NCBI GenBank assembly: GCA_046329235.1
Contig: JAXLVA010000001.1
Span: 1-64,000, forward strand
Origin: JALONH01 sp046329235
Lineage (GTDB): Bacteria; Bacteroidota; Bacteroidia; Cytophagales; Cytophagaceae
Reading direction: 5' to 3'
Length of the DNA: 64,000 nt
Shown here: positions 16,530-25,077 of the stretch, one piece after another
Layout of the letters: every line of letters starts with the position of its first letter
Numbering within the stretch: position 1 is the first letter of the stretch
Translations under genes and position numbers: made by a program
The notes under the pieces: generated by a model
What the model was told of the DNA's origin: nothing
The model's database searches: none
The model's input: only the letters and a program-made list of their open reading frames with translations

Positions 16530-18290
16530 CTACTCCAAATAATAAAAATTCAAATGCTGTTGAGCCCCTTGCATTAAAAGTGTTTTTTCAATGAGCTTCA
16601 TGTGTTGTTTAATAACCGGATATTGTTTAGAAAGATTTTTCCAATCATCATACGAAAAGTAAAACCATGTTTCCTCTTCTTCTTGTGGGTGCCATGCTGC
16701 CGGAAGTGTGATGCGAATAACTCTTGGGGTTAATATTTTTTTATCATCCTTAGTCATGTTCCATACCTCTAGCTGATATTGTTCTATCTTATCTAAAGGT
16801 TGTAATTGATTGATTTCAGGATTAGCTAAAACAATACTATCAGATTTTTTATTTCCGGTTAATTGGAAGCGTGCATGATTCACTTTGATGAGTGCTTGTG
16901 CTCGCTGACAAGTATCAATCAAATAAAAATCATTATATACAGGTAGTAAATTAGATTCAATTAATTGATATATATGATTTGCAAAGTTAGAAACAGGAAA
17001 ATGGTTGGTAGCATTAAAAGTGTAATAGTCGCGTTGAATTTTAGCTTTACTTTTCACATGTGATAACCAATGGGCTTTTGGAGTGTTTACATCCCATTCA
17101 ACTTTTTGATGAATCGCTTGATATAAAATGGAATCATAGTTGGTACTTCCTATCTCCCATTTGGTAGAGTCTACTTTGTAGACAGAAGAAAGTTCTCCTC
17201 CCGGAGTGTATAAAGTGTAATCAATCCCATCAATGGCGTCAGTTTCAAGTACGCGTTGTAATGCTAAGGAGTCAAGTTGATTGTTAGGGTTGTTTACGCT
17301 TAAGTGTTTTTTGTGCAACCATATTTTAATCTCATTCCAATCGGCAATAATGGTATAGTTATTTGCTCCATCCGGAGAATAGTCAAATTTGATATACTTG
17401 GAAGATATTCCTAGTCCGTTGGGCATTAATATGAATGACCAAGTATCCTCTGGAATGACAAGAGGGGACGTAAGTTTTAATTTTACTTTCCCGGACGAAA
17501 TGATAGTTGTCTTTTTTAACTCGTTGTTTTTTATCCCAACTAAAATTCGATAAGGAATATGAACCGTTCTGAAAATTTGATTGTAAGAAGAAGTGGTTAC
17601 AACTCTTTTTTCAATCACTACGTTAGGAGTGAAGCTAGTTTTGTATTGTAAGTGTTTTGAGTTTACGGTTCGCTCCGTAAAAATACTTGAAGGTTTCTGA
17701 TTGGTTGGTTTAAGTGATAAAGAGGATACAATTTGTACTTCATCTGCCATGTAATATCCTTTGTCTAAACCTTTGTTGAATAATATAGAATCTTTGGCAT
17801 ATAATGGGTGGTGCCAAAATATTTTTGACAAACCATTCTTTAGTTCGTCGTTATATGCCACATAGTAAGTTGCTTTAGGGAATTGAAAACCAATGTAGGC
17901 AATCGTGTTTGATTCCCATTGTGAAGTAGAAATGTTGTTGCGTAAAATGATCACATTTTCAATCTCACTTGCATCTACTTTTTTAGTAAGAGTAAGAGGA
18001 GTGATTTTACTACTTTGAAGAATGAAATACGAATTTGATTTTTTGATACTAACAATTTTATCCCATAGATTACCGGCGCTGTAATCCGGAAATAGATTTG
18101 GTTTTCCGGGATACCATAAGGTGCTATTCCATCCATTCTGTGGACTAAGAACTTCTTTGGTAAAAGTAGAGGTTTGTGGACTGCTCTGAGCCTTTACTTC
18201 ACTCGAAATTAAAAAGGTACTCAGTAAAAAGATAGAAACAATTAATCGTAATAGCATACTGCAAATATACAGTATACTCTCAAAAATCAT
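16530..18290 (-). CDS. Secreted hypothetical protein
   Basis: A 586-residue protein with an N-terminal signal peptide. Two starts are possible: ATG at 18290, which overlaps the upstream stop in an ATGA arrangement, or ATG at 18257 (residue 12), which places the signal peptide MLLRLIVSIFLLS at the very N-terminus and ends at VKAQ. The mature part is rich in beta strands, Trp and Tyr and contains several NSTLWYPGKPN- and WEIGSTNYDS-like segments; I recognise no domain and no T9SS sorting signal. It follows two short genes and is probably in their operon. Function unknown. Confidence 0.7.
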   Translation of the reverse strand: MIFESILYICSMLLRLIVSIFLLSTFLISSEVKAQSSPQTSTFTKEVLSPQNGWNSTLWYPGKPNLFPDYSAGNLWDKIVSIKKSNSYFILQSSKITPLTLTKKVDASEIENVIILRNNISTSQWESNTIAYIGFQFPKATYYVAYNDELKNGLSKIFWHHPLYAKDSILFNKGLDKGYYMADEVQIVSSLSLKPTNQKPSSIFTERTVNSKHLQYKTSFTPNVVIEKRVVTTSSYNQIFRTVHIPYRILVGIKNNELKKTTIISSGKVKLKLTSPLVIPEDTWSFILMPNGLGISSKYIKFDYSPDGANNYTIIADWNEIKIWLHKKHLSVNNPNNQLDSLALQRVLETDAIDGIDYTLYTPGGELSSVYKVDSTKWEIGSTNYDSILYQAIHQKVEWDVNTPKAHWLSHVKSKAKIQRDYYTFNATNHFPVSNFANHIYQLIESNLLPVYNDFYLIDTCQRAQALIKVNHARFQLTGNKKSDSIVLANPEINQLQPLDKIEQYQLEVWNMTKDDKKILTPRVIRITLPAAWHPQEEEETWFYFSYDDWKNLSKQYPVIKQHMKLIEKTLLMQGAQQHLNFYYLE

Positions 18291-18580
18291 TCTAAAATCA
18301 GAGTTTTGTCATAGTTAGCAAAATCAATCGTTCTCAGAGTTTTATTAGGGTGTAACAACAATGCCTCTTCTATCAAAATGGCTGTATATTCAATCTCCGG
18401 AGCAGCCGGATGTAGCATCTTGATATAGTCAAAGTTTTCCTTTAACGAAACATATATTAGGTCGCCCTTTTTCTCTTCTCTAATCACGATGCAAAACAAA
18501 GATTTTTGTACTACATCTTCCAACGATTTGAATGGATTCTCTCCACATTTTTTGTCTTCTTTTGTTGATAGAAATATCAT
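18287..18580 (-). CDS. Small hypothetical protein downstream of S24-like gene
   Basis: A 97-residue protein lying 1 bp after the S24-like gene and overlapping the next start by 4 bp. The C-terminal half includes HPAAPEIEYTAILIEEALLLHP, which loosely resembles UmuD N-terminal sequence, but the resemblance may be fortuitous. Cotranscription with both neighbours is likely. Function unknown. Confidence 0.55.
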   Translation of the reverse strand: MIFLSTKEDKKCGENPFKSLEDVVQKSLFCIVIREEKKGDLIYVSLKENFDYIKMLHPAAPEIEYTAILIEEALLLHPNKTLRTIDFANYDKTLILE

Positions 18581-18581
18581 A

Positions 18582-18944
18582 TTAAATGTTGCGAATTATT
18601 TTCTTAATTATACCTACTACGATGAAGCCCATGGAGGCCACAATTTCAATGGGTTTACTGCCCGGACGCTCCGGATGAACATAAAATGTGTCTTCCATTT
18701 TTTCTACTCGCTTAATGCAGAGTTCCCCATTCATTTTGGCCAAAACAAACTGTGTTCCTTGAACGTCGGCCAAAGGATCAATTCCCAGCAAATCTCCCGG
18801 ATAAAGTCCGTGCAACGTGTCTTGGTATTGGTTTACCTTGTAAAACAATAATGCTTTACCCGCCGGAGCTGAAACCTCCTCCATATTCTTAGTATAGGTA
18901 AAAGGTGCGGTCATAGCATGTTGCCATTTGAATTCTTGATACAT
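18582..18944 (-). CDS. S24/UmuD-like (LexA-fold) protein, probably catalytically altered
   Basis: A 120-residue protein whose middle matches the S24 (LexA/UmuD) serine protease fold: GLYPGDLLGIDPLADVQG corresponds to the GD-L-VD strand pair, GELCIKRVEK carries the conserved general-base Lys, and the C-terminus ends in the usual GFIVVGIIKKIIR strand. The nucleophile motif G-D-S-M appears as Q-D-T-L, so the Ser is replaced by Thr or lost. No DNA-binding domain is present. It heads a three-gene minus-strand set and no umuC-like polymerase is adjacent. Confidence 0.55.
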   Translation of the reverse strand: MYQEFKWQHAMTAPFTYTKNMEEVSAPAGKALLFYKVNQYQDTLHGLYPGDLLGIDPLADVQGTQFVLAKMNGELCIKRVEKMEDTFYVHPERPGSKPIEIVASMGFIVVGIIKKIIRNI

Positions 18945-19026
18945 AGGATGAATTTATAATGCTAAAATAATTAGCATAAACTAAAAAATAAAGTAAAATC
19001 GAAAATAAATTTAAAAATGCTGTATA

Positions 19027-19245
19027 TCAGTTGTTTATCTTCTTGAATCGAGGGGTCATAACCCCATTTAGTTCAATTTCTTCAAAAAACATAGTAAAAG
19101 GTCGTACCCACCAGGTACCCGAATGGGATTTGGGAAAGTACAACACAAGCAGCTCTTCGGTTTCACTGTGTTGTACTGTTCCTACTACCTCATAGAGGTT
19201 CCCTTTATAATGTTGGTAGGTACCTTTGTATTCTTCTCCGCTCAT
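19027..19245 (-). CDS. DUF1653 domain-containing protein
   Basis: A 72-residue protein that consists almost entirely of a DUF1653 domain: GTYQHYKGNLYEVVGTVQHSE at the start, WWVRPFTMFFEE in the middle and the PRFKKI end. The molecular role of the family is not established. It starts within the argH stop in a TAATG overlap, so it is the distal gene of the arginine operon by position. Confidence 0.85.
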   Translation of the reverse strand: MSGEEYKGTYQHYKGNLYEVVGTVQHSETEELLVLYFPKSHSGTWWVRPFTMFFEEIELNGVMTPRFKKINN

Positions 19246-20579
19246 TAGCGTTGTAAAAGTGAGTTAAAGGCCTTATCAATTTTTCCAAATTGGAAGTCTT
19301 GAGTAACGGTTTGCATATTTTTCTGCAAATGGTCGTTCATCAAATTTCCGATACTACCTTCGTGTGTGTGATGAATTTCAGTCAACGCTTTGAACTGTTT
19401 GTTTTCGATATCCATTCCTACTTTTTTGTAGGCATCACGGAAAGGCATACCTTCTAGTACCAAGTTGTTTACTACTTCTACACTGAAGATGTATAAGTAC
19501 TTTGGATCTTGAAGAATATTATCTTTTACTTTCAAGTGTTGCACCATGAAGTTCGCAATGCGTAAACAGTCATTGATATCTTGGAAAGCAGGAATGAAGT
19601 TCTCTTTAATCAATTGCATATCGCGGTGATAACCGGAAGGAAGATTTGCCATGATTAAGCTTATCTCGTTCGGTAATGCTTGTAAGCGATTGCAACGTGC
19701 GCGAATCAATTCAAACACATCCGGGTTTTTCTTATGCGGCATAATGCTGGAACCGGTAGTTAATTCATCCGGTAGCGTAAGAAAATCGAAGTTTTGATTC
19801 ATGTATAAACATACGTCCATGGACATACGTCCTAAGGTAGCAGCAACGGATGCTAAAGCAGCAGAAACGTTTTTCTCTGTTTTACCACGACCCATCTGTG
19901 CATACACTACGTTGTAGTTTAGGTCTTCAAAGCCTAACAAGTTCGTAGTTAACGTACGATTTAAAGGGAAAGAAGAACCATAACCTGCCGCAGATCCTAG
20001 AGGATTTTTGTTGCTGATGTTATAAGCTGCTAACATCATTTGCATATCATCCACTAAACTCTCCGCATAAGCACCAAACCATAATCCGAAGGAAGATGGC
20101 ATAGCTATCTGTAAGTGAGTATAACCGGGGATTAATACTTTTTGATATTTGTTACTTAATTCAACTAAGCTTTCAAATAAGGTAACGATGTTTTCAACCG
20201 TTTCACGAATAGCGGAACGAGTGAATAGTTTTAAATCCACTAACACTTGATCGTTACGAGAACGACCGCTATGGATTTTCTTACCTATGTCGCCTAGTTT
20301 ACGAGTAAGGATTAATTCAACTTGTGAGTGAACGTCTTCAACGCCCTCTTCAATTTGAAAATTACCTGCTTCGATGTCTTTGTATATGTCGCGTAGTGCA
20401 TTTAACAAAATAGGTAGTTCTGACTTCTCAATTAAACCAATGCTTTCTAACATGGTAATGTGAGCCATCGAACCTAACACATCAAAAGGGGCAAGAAATA
20501 AATCCATCTCACGGTCTTTACCAACGGTAAAACGTTCGATGTCTTTATTTACTTCTTTATCTTTTTGCCAAAGTTTCAT
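19245..20579 (-). CDS. argH: Argininosuccinate lyase
   Basis: Cleaves argininosuccinate to arginine and fumarate, the last step of the pathway. The 444-residue protein has the fumarase/ASL superfamily signature GSSIMPHKKNPD, the HSRSRNDQ-type motif (SGRSRNDQVLVD) and the TGYTHLQ-like PGYTHLQIAMP motif near the catalytic His. Separated from the argE-like gene by 23 bp and overlapping the DUF1653 gene by one base. Confidence 0.97.
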   Translation of the reverse strand: MKLWQKDKEVNKDIERFTVGKDREMDLFLAPFDVLGSMAHITMLESIGLIEKSELPILLNALRDIYKDIEAGNFQIEEGVEDVHSQVELILTRKLGDIGKKIHSGRSRNDQVLVDLKLFTRSAIRETVENIVTLFESLVELSNKYQKVLIPGYTHLQIAMPSSFGLWFGAYAESLVDDMQMMLAAYNISNKNPLGSAAGYGSSFPLNRTLTTNLLGFEDLNYNVVYAQMGRGKTEKNVSAALASVAATLGRMSMDVCLYMNQNFDFLTLPDELTTGSSIMPHKKNPDVFELIRARCNRLQALPNEISLIMANLPSGYHRDMQLIKENFIPAFQDINDCLRIANFMVQHLKVKDNILQDPKYLYIFSVEVVNNLVLEGMPFRDAYKKVGMDIENKQFKALTEIHHTHEGSIGNLMNDHLQKNMQTVTQDFQFGKIDKAFNSLLQR

Positions 20580-20602
20580 AATACTTCAATCAACTAAATA
20601 GA

Positions 20603-21664
20603 CTAGTATACAATATCAGAAAGGATCTTAATGTATTTCTCAATACCTTCTTCGATTTCAATTACCCAGATGAATTCGTTCGCTGTGTGTGAACGTGCAG
20701 AGTTACCCGGGCCCATCTTAACAGATGGTACTGGAATCAATGCTTGATCGGAGGTAGTAGGAGAGCCATACGTTTTTGCACCATGTTTAATAGCCGCATG
20801 AACTAACGCATGATCCGGATCAATAAACGACGGACGTAAACGTACGGAACGCGGATTAACTTCCGACTGAATATTGTCGTCAATGATTTTTAATACTTCT
20901 TCGTTTTTATATTCTTCCGTGATACGAACATCAATAGTGAACGTACATTTCTCAGGAACAACATTGTGTTGGTAACCGGCATTGATAATCGTTACCGACA
21001 TCTTCATAGGACCTAAGTGTGGAGATACTTTCTCGAATTTATAGTTGCGAATCCATTCGATATCTTTCAACGCAATGTAGATAGCATTTTCACCTTCTTC
21101 ACGTGCCGCGTGTCCTGCTTTACCATGTGCGATACAGTCGATGACCATTAAACCTTTTTCAGCAACTGCGATATCCATTAAAGTAGGCTCACCTACAATT
21201 GCGAATTCGATAGGGCCTAACTCCGGATAAACTAATTCCAATCCATCAAAACCGGAAATCTCTTCTTCCGCTGTAGCAGCGATACAGAAATTATATTTTA
21301 AGTTTTGGTCGTTGTAGAAATGTAAGAACGTTGCGATAAGCGATACTAAACAACCACCCGCATCATTACTTCCTAATCCGAATAGTTTACCATCTTTCAC
21401 CATTGGATCAAATGGATCATTGGTATAACCCGGATTTGGTTTTACTGTATCATGATGAGAGTTTAATAATATCGTAGGTTTTTTAGGGTCAAAATATTTA
21501 TTGAATGCCCATACGTTATTTTTTAATCTTTTAGTTTCAACACCGCGCTCTACCATGAAAGTATTTAAAATTTCAGCCGTGTTGTGCTCTTGCTTGGAGA
21601 ACGATTCTGTTTTAATCAGTTCTTTTAATAAAGCAATAGCATCCTTTTGTAATGTTTGTAACAT
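20603..21664 (-). CDS. M20 family deacylase (ArgE-like N-acyl-citrulline/ornithine deacylase)
   Basis: A zinc metallohydrolase of 353 residues that removes the acyl group in arginine biosynthesis. Metal ligands are visible in LLNSHHDTVKP, GLGSNDAGG, and the catalytic pair AEEEISG; the dimerisation insert with HAAREEGENA lies in the middle. In operons with an acyl-ornithine carbamoyltransferase, the substrate is expected to be the acylated citrulline instead of acetylornithine. Sits between argB and argH with 25-bp spacing. The exact acyl group is inferred, see the argF' entry. Confidence 0.88.
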   Translation of the reverse strand: MLQTLQKDAIALLKELIKTESFSKQEHNTAEILNTFMVERGVETKRLKNNVWAFNKYFDPKKPTILLNSHHDTVKPNPGYTNDPFDPMVKDGKLFGLGSNDAGGCLVSLIATFLHFYNDQNLKYNFCIAATAEEEISGFDGLELVYPELGPIEFAIVGEPTLMDIAVAEKGLMVIDCIAHGKAGHAAREEGENAIYIALKDIEWIRNYKFEKVSPHLGPMKMSVTIINAGYQHNVVPEKCTFTIDVRITEEYKNEEVLKIIDDNIQSEVNPRSVRLRPSFIDPDHALVHAAIKHGAKTYGSPTTSDQALIPVPSVKMGPGNSARSHTANEFIWVIEIEEGIEKYIKILSDIVY

Positions 21665-21689
21665 AATACTTATTTGTACTTGCGTACTT

Positions 21690-22484
21690 TTATTGAGCGG
21701 ATAGGGTAGTACCTATCGATTTTTTCTCATTGATTAATTCTACTAAAGATTCAGCCTGACAAATAATCACGCTGCTAACACCGGATTGAATCGCGTGAAA
21801 CGAATTATCCAATTTAGGTATCATCCCTTTGTTAATGATGCCATCTGATTTCAGTTGGTCATAGTAACTAGGGTTGATGTTTGAAATAACAGAATCTTTA
21901 TCGTTAATATCCGTTAATACACCTTTTAGTTCAAAGCAATATACTAAATGAGCTTGGAAGTGTTCGGATAAAGCTACGGCTATTTCAGATGCAACTGTAT
22001 CAGCATTGGTGTTAAGCATATTCCCTTTTCCATCATGTGTTAAAGGTGCAATGACAGGAGTTATACCTTGCTTTAACAAAGTTGAAAGTGGTCCAGCAGA
22101 TACTTTTTTAACATCACCTACAAAACCGTAGTCGATACCATTTTTAATCGGACGTTTATCAGAAAGCATTATGTTTGCATCTGCACCTGTTAACCCGATA
22201 GCATTCGCTCCATGTGCTTGTAGTTTAGCCACGATGGATTTATTAATTAATCCACCATACACCATGGTTACAATTTTTAATGTTTCAGCGTCGGTGATTC
22301 TTCTACCATCTACCATCTGCGCTTCGATACCTAAACCTTTACTGATTTCAGTAGCTACTTTACCGCCGCCGTGTATTAAAACTTTATTTCCTTTTAACGA
22401 AGCAAATTGAGCTAAGAAGCTATCCAGAGCTGTCGGATTGTCTATGATGTTACCACCAACTTTAATGACGTAGATAGATTCCAT
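21690..22484 (-). CDS. argB: Acetylglutamate kinase (acyl-glutamate kinase)
   Basis: An amino acid kinase family enzyme that phosphorylates the gamma-carboxyl of the N-acylglutamate. I place the start at the ATG ending at 22484, whose product begins MESIYVIKVGGNIID, because the KVGG motif is then at the normal position; the longer frame from 22535 reads through the argF' C-terminus. The start overlaps the argF' stop in a TAATG junction. LIHGGGK and the distal GMIPKLDNS motif are conserved. 264 residues. Confidence 0.95.
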   Translation of the reverse strand: MESIYVIKVGGNIIDNPTALDSFLAQFASLKGNKVLIHGGGKVATEISKGLGIEAQMVDGRRITDAETLKIVTMVYGGLINKSIVAKLQAHGANAIGLTGADANIMLSDKRPIKNGIDYGFVGDVKKVSAGPLSTLLKQGITPVIAPLTHDGKGNMLNTNADTVASEIAVALSEHFQAHLVYCFELKGVLTDINDKDSVISNINPSYYDQLKSDGIINKGMIPKLDNSFHAIQSGVSSVIICQAESLVELINEKKSIGTTLSAQ

Positions 22485-23437
22485 TATTTCTCTAAATTTT
22501 CTAAGATACGTTTCAACACAACTTGAGCACTCCATACACGGTTGCCAGCTTCGTGAATCACTAAAGAGTTTGGTCCGTCCAAAATCTCATCAGCTAATTC
22601 AATACCGCGGCGCACAGGTAAACAGTGCATCACTTTGGCGTTGTTCGTTAATTTTAATTTTTCATTGGTCATCATCCAATGTGAGTCCATGGAATGTACT
22701 TTACCATAGTCTTCATAGGACGACCAGTTTTTTACGTAAACATAATCGGCACCTTCCAGTGCTTTATCTTGATTATATTCAATACGAGCATTGCCCGTAA
22801 ATTCTTTTGCTAGGTCGTACCCTTCGGGATGAGTGATCACAAATTCCACGTCGCTTTGAACCATCCACTCTGCAAATGAGTTGGCCACCGCTTGTGGTAA
22901 TGATTTAATATGTGGCGCCCAAGTTAATACAACTTTAGGTTTCGCTTTTGTTTTAGTTTCTTCAATAGTGATACAATCCGCTAAAGATTGTAATGGATGT
23001 AACGTAGCACTTTCAAGAGATACTACAGGTACACCTGCATACTTCATAAACTTCTTGAAGAAGTCTTCTGAATAATCTTCTTCTTTATCTACTAAACGAG
23101 GGAAAGAACGAACACCGATGATATCGCAATACTCACCCATTACCGCAGCAGCTTCACGAATGTGTTCTACTGTGTTGTGATTCATAATCACACCATCTTG
23201 TGTTTCAAGAGCCCAACCTTCTTTGTCCATGTTCATTACAATCACGTCCATACCAAGGTTCTTGGCAGCCTTTTGAGTACTGATACGTGTACGTAAACTT
23301 GGGTTTAAGAAAATTAAACCAATCGTTTTGTTCTCACCTAATTTCTTATGAGCAAAAGGATTCTTTTTTAACTCCAGTGCTTCTTTAACTAAAGCTGGAA
23401 TATCTTGAACGTCTTTTACAGAGATGAAATTTTTCAT
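22484..23437 (-). CDS. argF': N-acetyl/N-succinyl-ornithine carbamoyltransferase (ArgF')
   Basis: A carbamoyltransferase acting on an N-acylated ornithine, 317 residues. Carbamoyl-phosphate motif SLRTRIST near residue 47, the family-specific HPLQSLADC and HCLPVRRG motifs, and overall sequence close to the Bacteroides fragilis succinylornithine enzyme rather than to classical ArgF. The loop that decides the acyl group reads NTVEHI: the position that is Glu in the Xanthomonas acetylornithine enzyme and Pro in the B. fragilis succinylornithine enzyme is Val here, which favours the succinyl form. Start codon follows a 39-bp gap from the inserted four-helix-bundle gene. Confidence 0.93.
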   Translation of the reverse strand: MKNFISVKDVQDIPALVKEALELKKNPFAHKKLGENKTIGLIFLNPSLRTRISTQKAAKNLGMDVIVMNMDKEGWALETQDGVIMNHNTVEHIREAAAVMGEYCDIIGVRSFPRLVDKEEDYSEDFFKKFMKYAGVPVVSLESATLHPLQSLADCITIEETKTKAKPKVVLTWAPHIKSLPQAVANSFAEWMVQSDVEFVITHPEGYDLAKEFTGNARIEYNQDKALEGADYVYVKNWSSYEDYGKVHSMDSHWMMTNEKLKLTNNAKVMHCLPVRRGIELADEILDGPNSLVIHEAGNRVWSAQVVLKRILENLEK

Positions 23438-23451
23438 AAAGCTAAGAGCTA

Positions 23452-23881
23452 TAAGCTTAGGGCTTAAAGCTGATTATTACGTTGTTTTAAGTTTAGATAT
23501 AAATGCTAATAGCATTATTTTTACTTCATTAATTATGGATATAATTTCATCGTAGACATTATGAGTAATATAGCTTAAATCTTTACTCAATAACACAAAG
23601 TATTCTAGTTCGTTCAGTGATCCTAGTGCAGTTTGTACATATTGTAAGAGGTGTTTGTCAGTGGCTTTAGAGGAGCCTTCTGCCAAATTTGCCGGTACTG
23701 AACTTCCTGCTCTTCGAATTTGACTCGTTATTCCATATAATTCGTGTTTAGGAAAATCATTTGTTATTTGATATAATCTCAAAGTTAATAAATGACTTTT
23801 CTCCCAAACTTTTAATTTTCTGTAATCTTGCATAGCTGGTTGATTTTAAGATACAGTGCATTAAGCTTTAGGCTTTGAGCT
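23452..23881. repeat. Imperfect direct repeats flanking the four-helix-bundle gene
   Basis: TAAGCTTAGGGCTT (from 23452) and TAAGCTTTAGGCTT (from 23862) begin 20-bp stretches that agree at 16 positions and bracket the inserted gene. The surrounding DNA is full of AAGCTT-like words on both sides. Consistent with a cassette inserted into the arg operon. Confidence 0.5.
23477..23833 (-). CDS. Four-helix bundle protein (S23/IVS family)
   Basis: A 118-residue helical protein with the family landmarks LKVWEKSHLLTLRLY, FPKHELYGITSQIRRAGSSVPANLAEGSSK and a YVQTALGSLNELEYFV segment. Proteins of this type were named for the intervening sequences of 23S rRNA and resemble the accessory variability determinant of diversity-generating retroelements, but no reverse transcriptase or variable repeat is nearby. 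It interrupts the arginine operon between argD and argF' in the same orientation, flanked by imperfect direct repeats. No role in arginine synthesis is expected. Confidence 0.9.
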   Translation of the reverse strand: MQDYRKLKVWEKSHLLTLRLYQITNDFPKHELYGITSQIRRAGSSVPANLAEGSSKATDKHLLQYVQTALGSLNELEYFVLLSKDLSYITHNVYDEIISIINEVKIMLLAFISKLKTT

Positions 23882-23892
23882 TTAAACTCTTA

Positions 23893-25044
23893 TCACGCTT
23901 TTTGCTTTAAGCTTTCCACTGTCTTGCCAAGTGCATCAATGAATGCATCCGCATCTTCTTTCTTCACGTTTAATGCAGGTAATAGACGAATAGTATATTT
24001 GTCTGAAGCAGATCCTGTGAACATACGGTATTCTTTTAATAAAGCGTTACGTACTTCGCCACATGGTATTTCTAATTCGATGCCAATCATTAAACCGCGA
24101 CCACGTACTTCACGAACACCAGGAATCGCTTTTGTTTTTTCAATGATGTAGTTACCTATGTTTTTAGCATGTTCAACCAAGTTCTCTTGTTTAATCACAT
24201 CTAACACCGCGATTGCCGCAGCACATGCTAAATGATTTCCTCCAAACGTGGTTCCTAATAAACCATGTTTAGCTTGGATATGAGGTGCAATAGAGATTGC
24301 TCCGATAGGGAAACCGTTACCCATACCTTTAGCCATCGTATAAATATCAGCCGACACACCAGCGTAATCGTGCGAGTAGAAGATACCACTACGGCCGTAA
24401 CCACACTGTACAGAATCAGCGATATATAATGCATTGTATTCGTTACAAAGAGAACGTATCTTTTTAAGCATAGAAACAGAAGCTTCATGAATACCACCTA
24501 CACCTTGAATACCTTCAATGATAACAGAAGAGATTTCATGTCCATGAATTTTGAATGCTGATTCTAATGCATTTTCATCATTCCATGGTAAGAAGATGAT
24601 ATTAGGTGTTTCATTTACCGGCGCTACGATGCTAGGATTGTCTGTAGCTGCAACCGCTAAGGATGTACGACCGTGAAAGCCTTTTTTGAAAGCAATGACT
24701 TTTTTCTTTCCATTATGGAATGAAGCAAGTTTCAATGCATTCTCATTTGCTTCTGCTCCGGAGTTACATAAGAATAACTGATAATCCGGATGTCCGCTTA
24801 ATACTCCAAGTTTATCCGCTAGTTCTTGTTGAAGAGAAATGATAACGGAGTTAGAGTAGAAACCAATCTTGTTTAATTGATCGGTGATTTTTTGAACGTA
24901 GTATGGATGTGTGTGACCGATAGAGATTACGGCATGACCACCGTATAAGTCTAAGTATTTATTTCCTTGAGCATCCCATAAGTTGGAACCTTCTGCTTTT
25001 ACAGGCTCGATAGGAATAAGAGGATAAACATCAAATAATTTCAT
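23893..25044 (-). CDS. argD: Acetylornithine/succinylornithine aminotransferase
   Basis: A class III PLP-dependent aminotransferase of 383 residues converting the N-acyl-glutamate semialdehyde to N-acylornithine. GGHAVISIGHTHPYYV opens the fold, FLCNSGAEANENALK is the PLP-phosphate motif, SVIIEGIQGVGGI and the lysine motif YTMAKGMGNGFPIGA follow. Separated from argC by 33 bp. Same orientation as the whole arginine set. Confidence 0.95.
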   Translation of the reverse strand: MKLFDVYPLIPIEPVKAEGSNLWDAQGNKYLDLYGGHAVISIGHTHPYYVQKITDQLNKIGFYSNSVIISLQQELADKLGVLSGHPDYQLFLCNSGAEANENALKLASFHNGKKKVIAFKKGFHGRTSLAVAATDNPSIVAPVNETPNIIFLPWNDENALESAFKIHGHEISSVIIEGIQGVGGIHEASVSMLKKIRSLCNEYNALYIADSVQCGYGRSGIFYSHDYAGVSADIYTMAKGMGNGFPIGAISIAPHIQAKHGLLGTTFGGNHLACAAAIAVLDVIKQENLVEHAKNIGNYIIEKTKAIPGVREVRGRGLMIGIELEIPCGEVRNALLKEYRMFTGSASDKYTIRLLPALNVKKEDADAFIDALGKTVESLKQKA

Positions 25045-25077
25045 ATAAGTAAATGTTTTTGTCTGAGTAGATAAATT

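Noticed and set aside
23477..23833. Accessory protein of a diversity-generating retroelement
   Set aside because: The protein family is related, but there is no reverse transcriptase, template repeat or variable repeat within the window.
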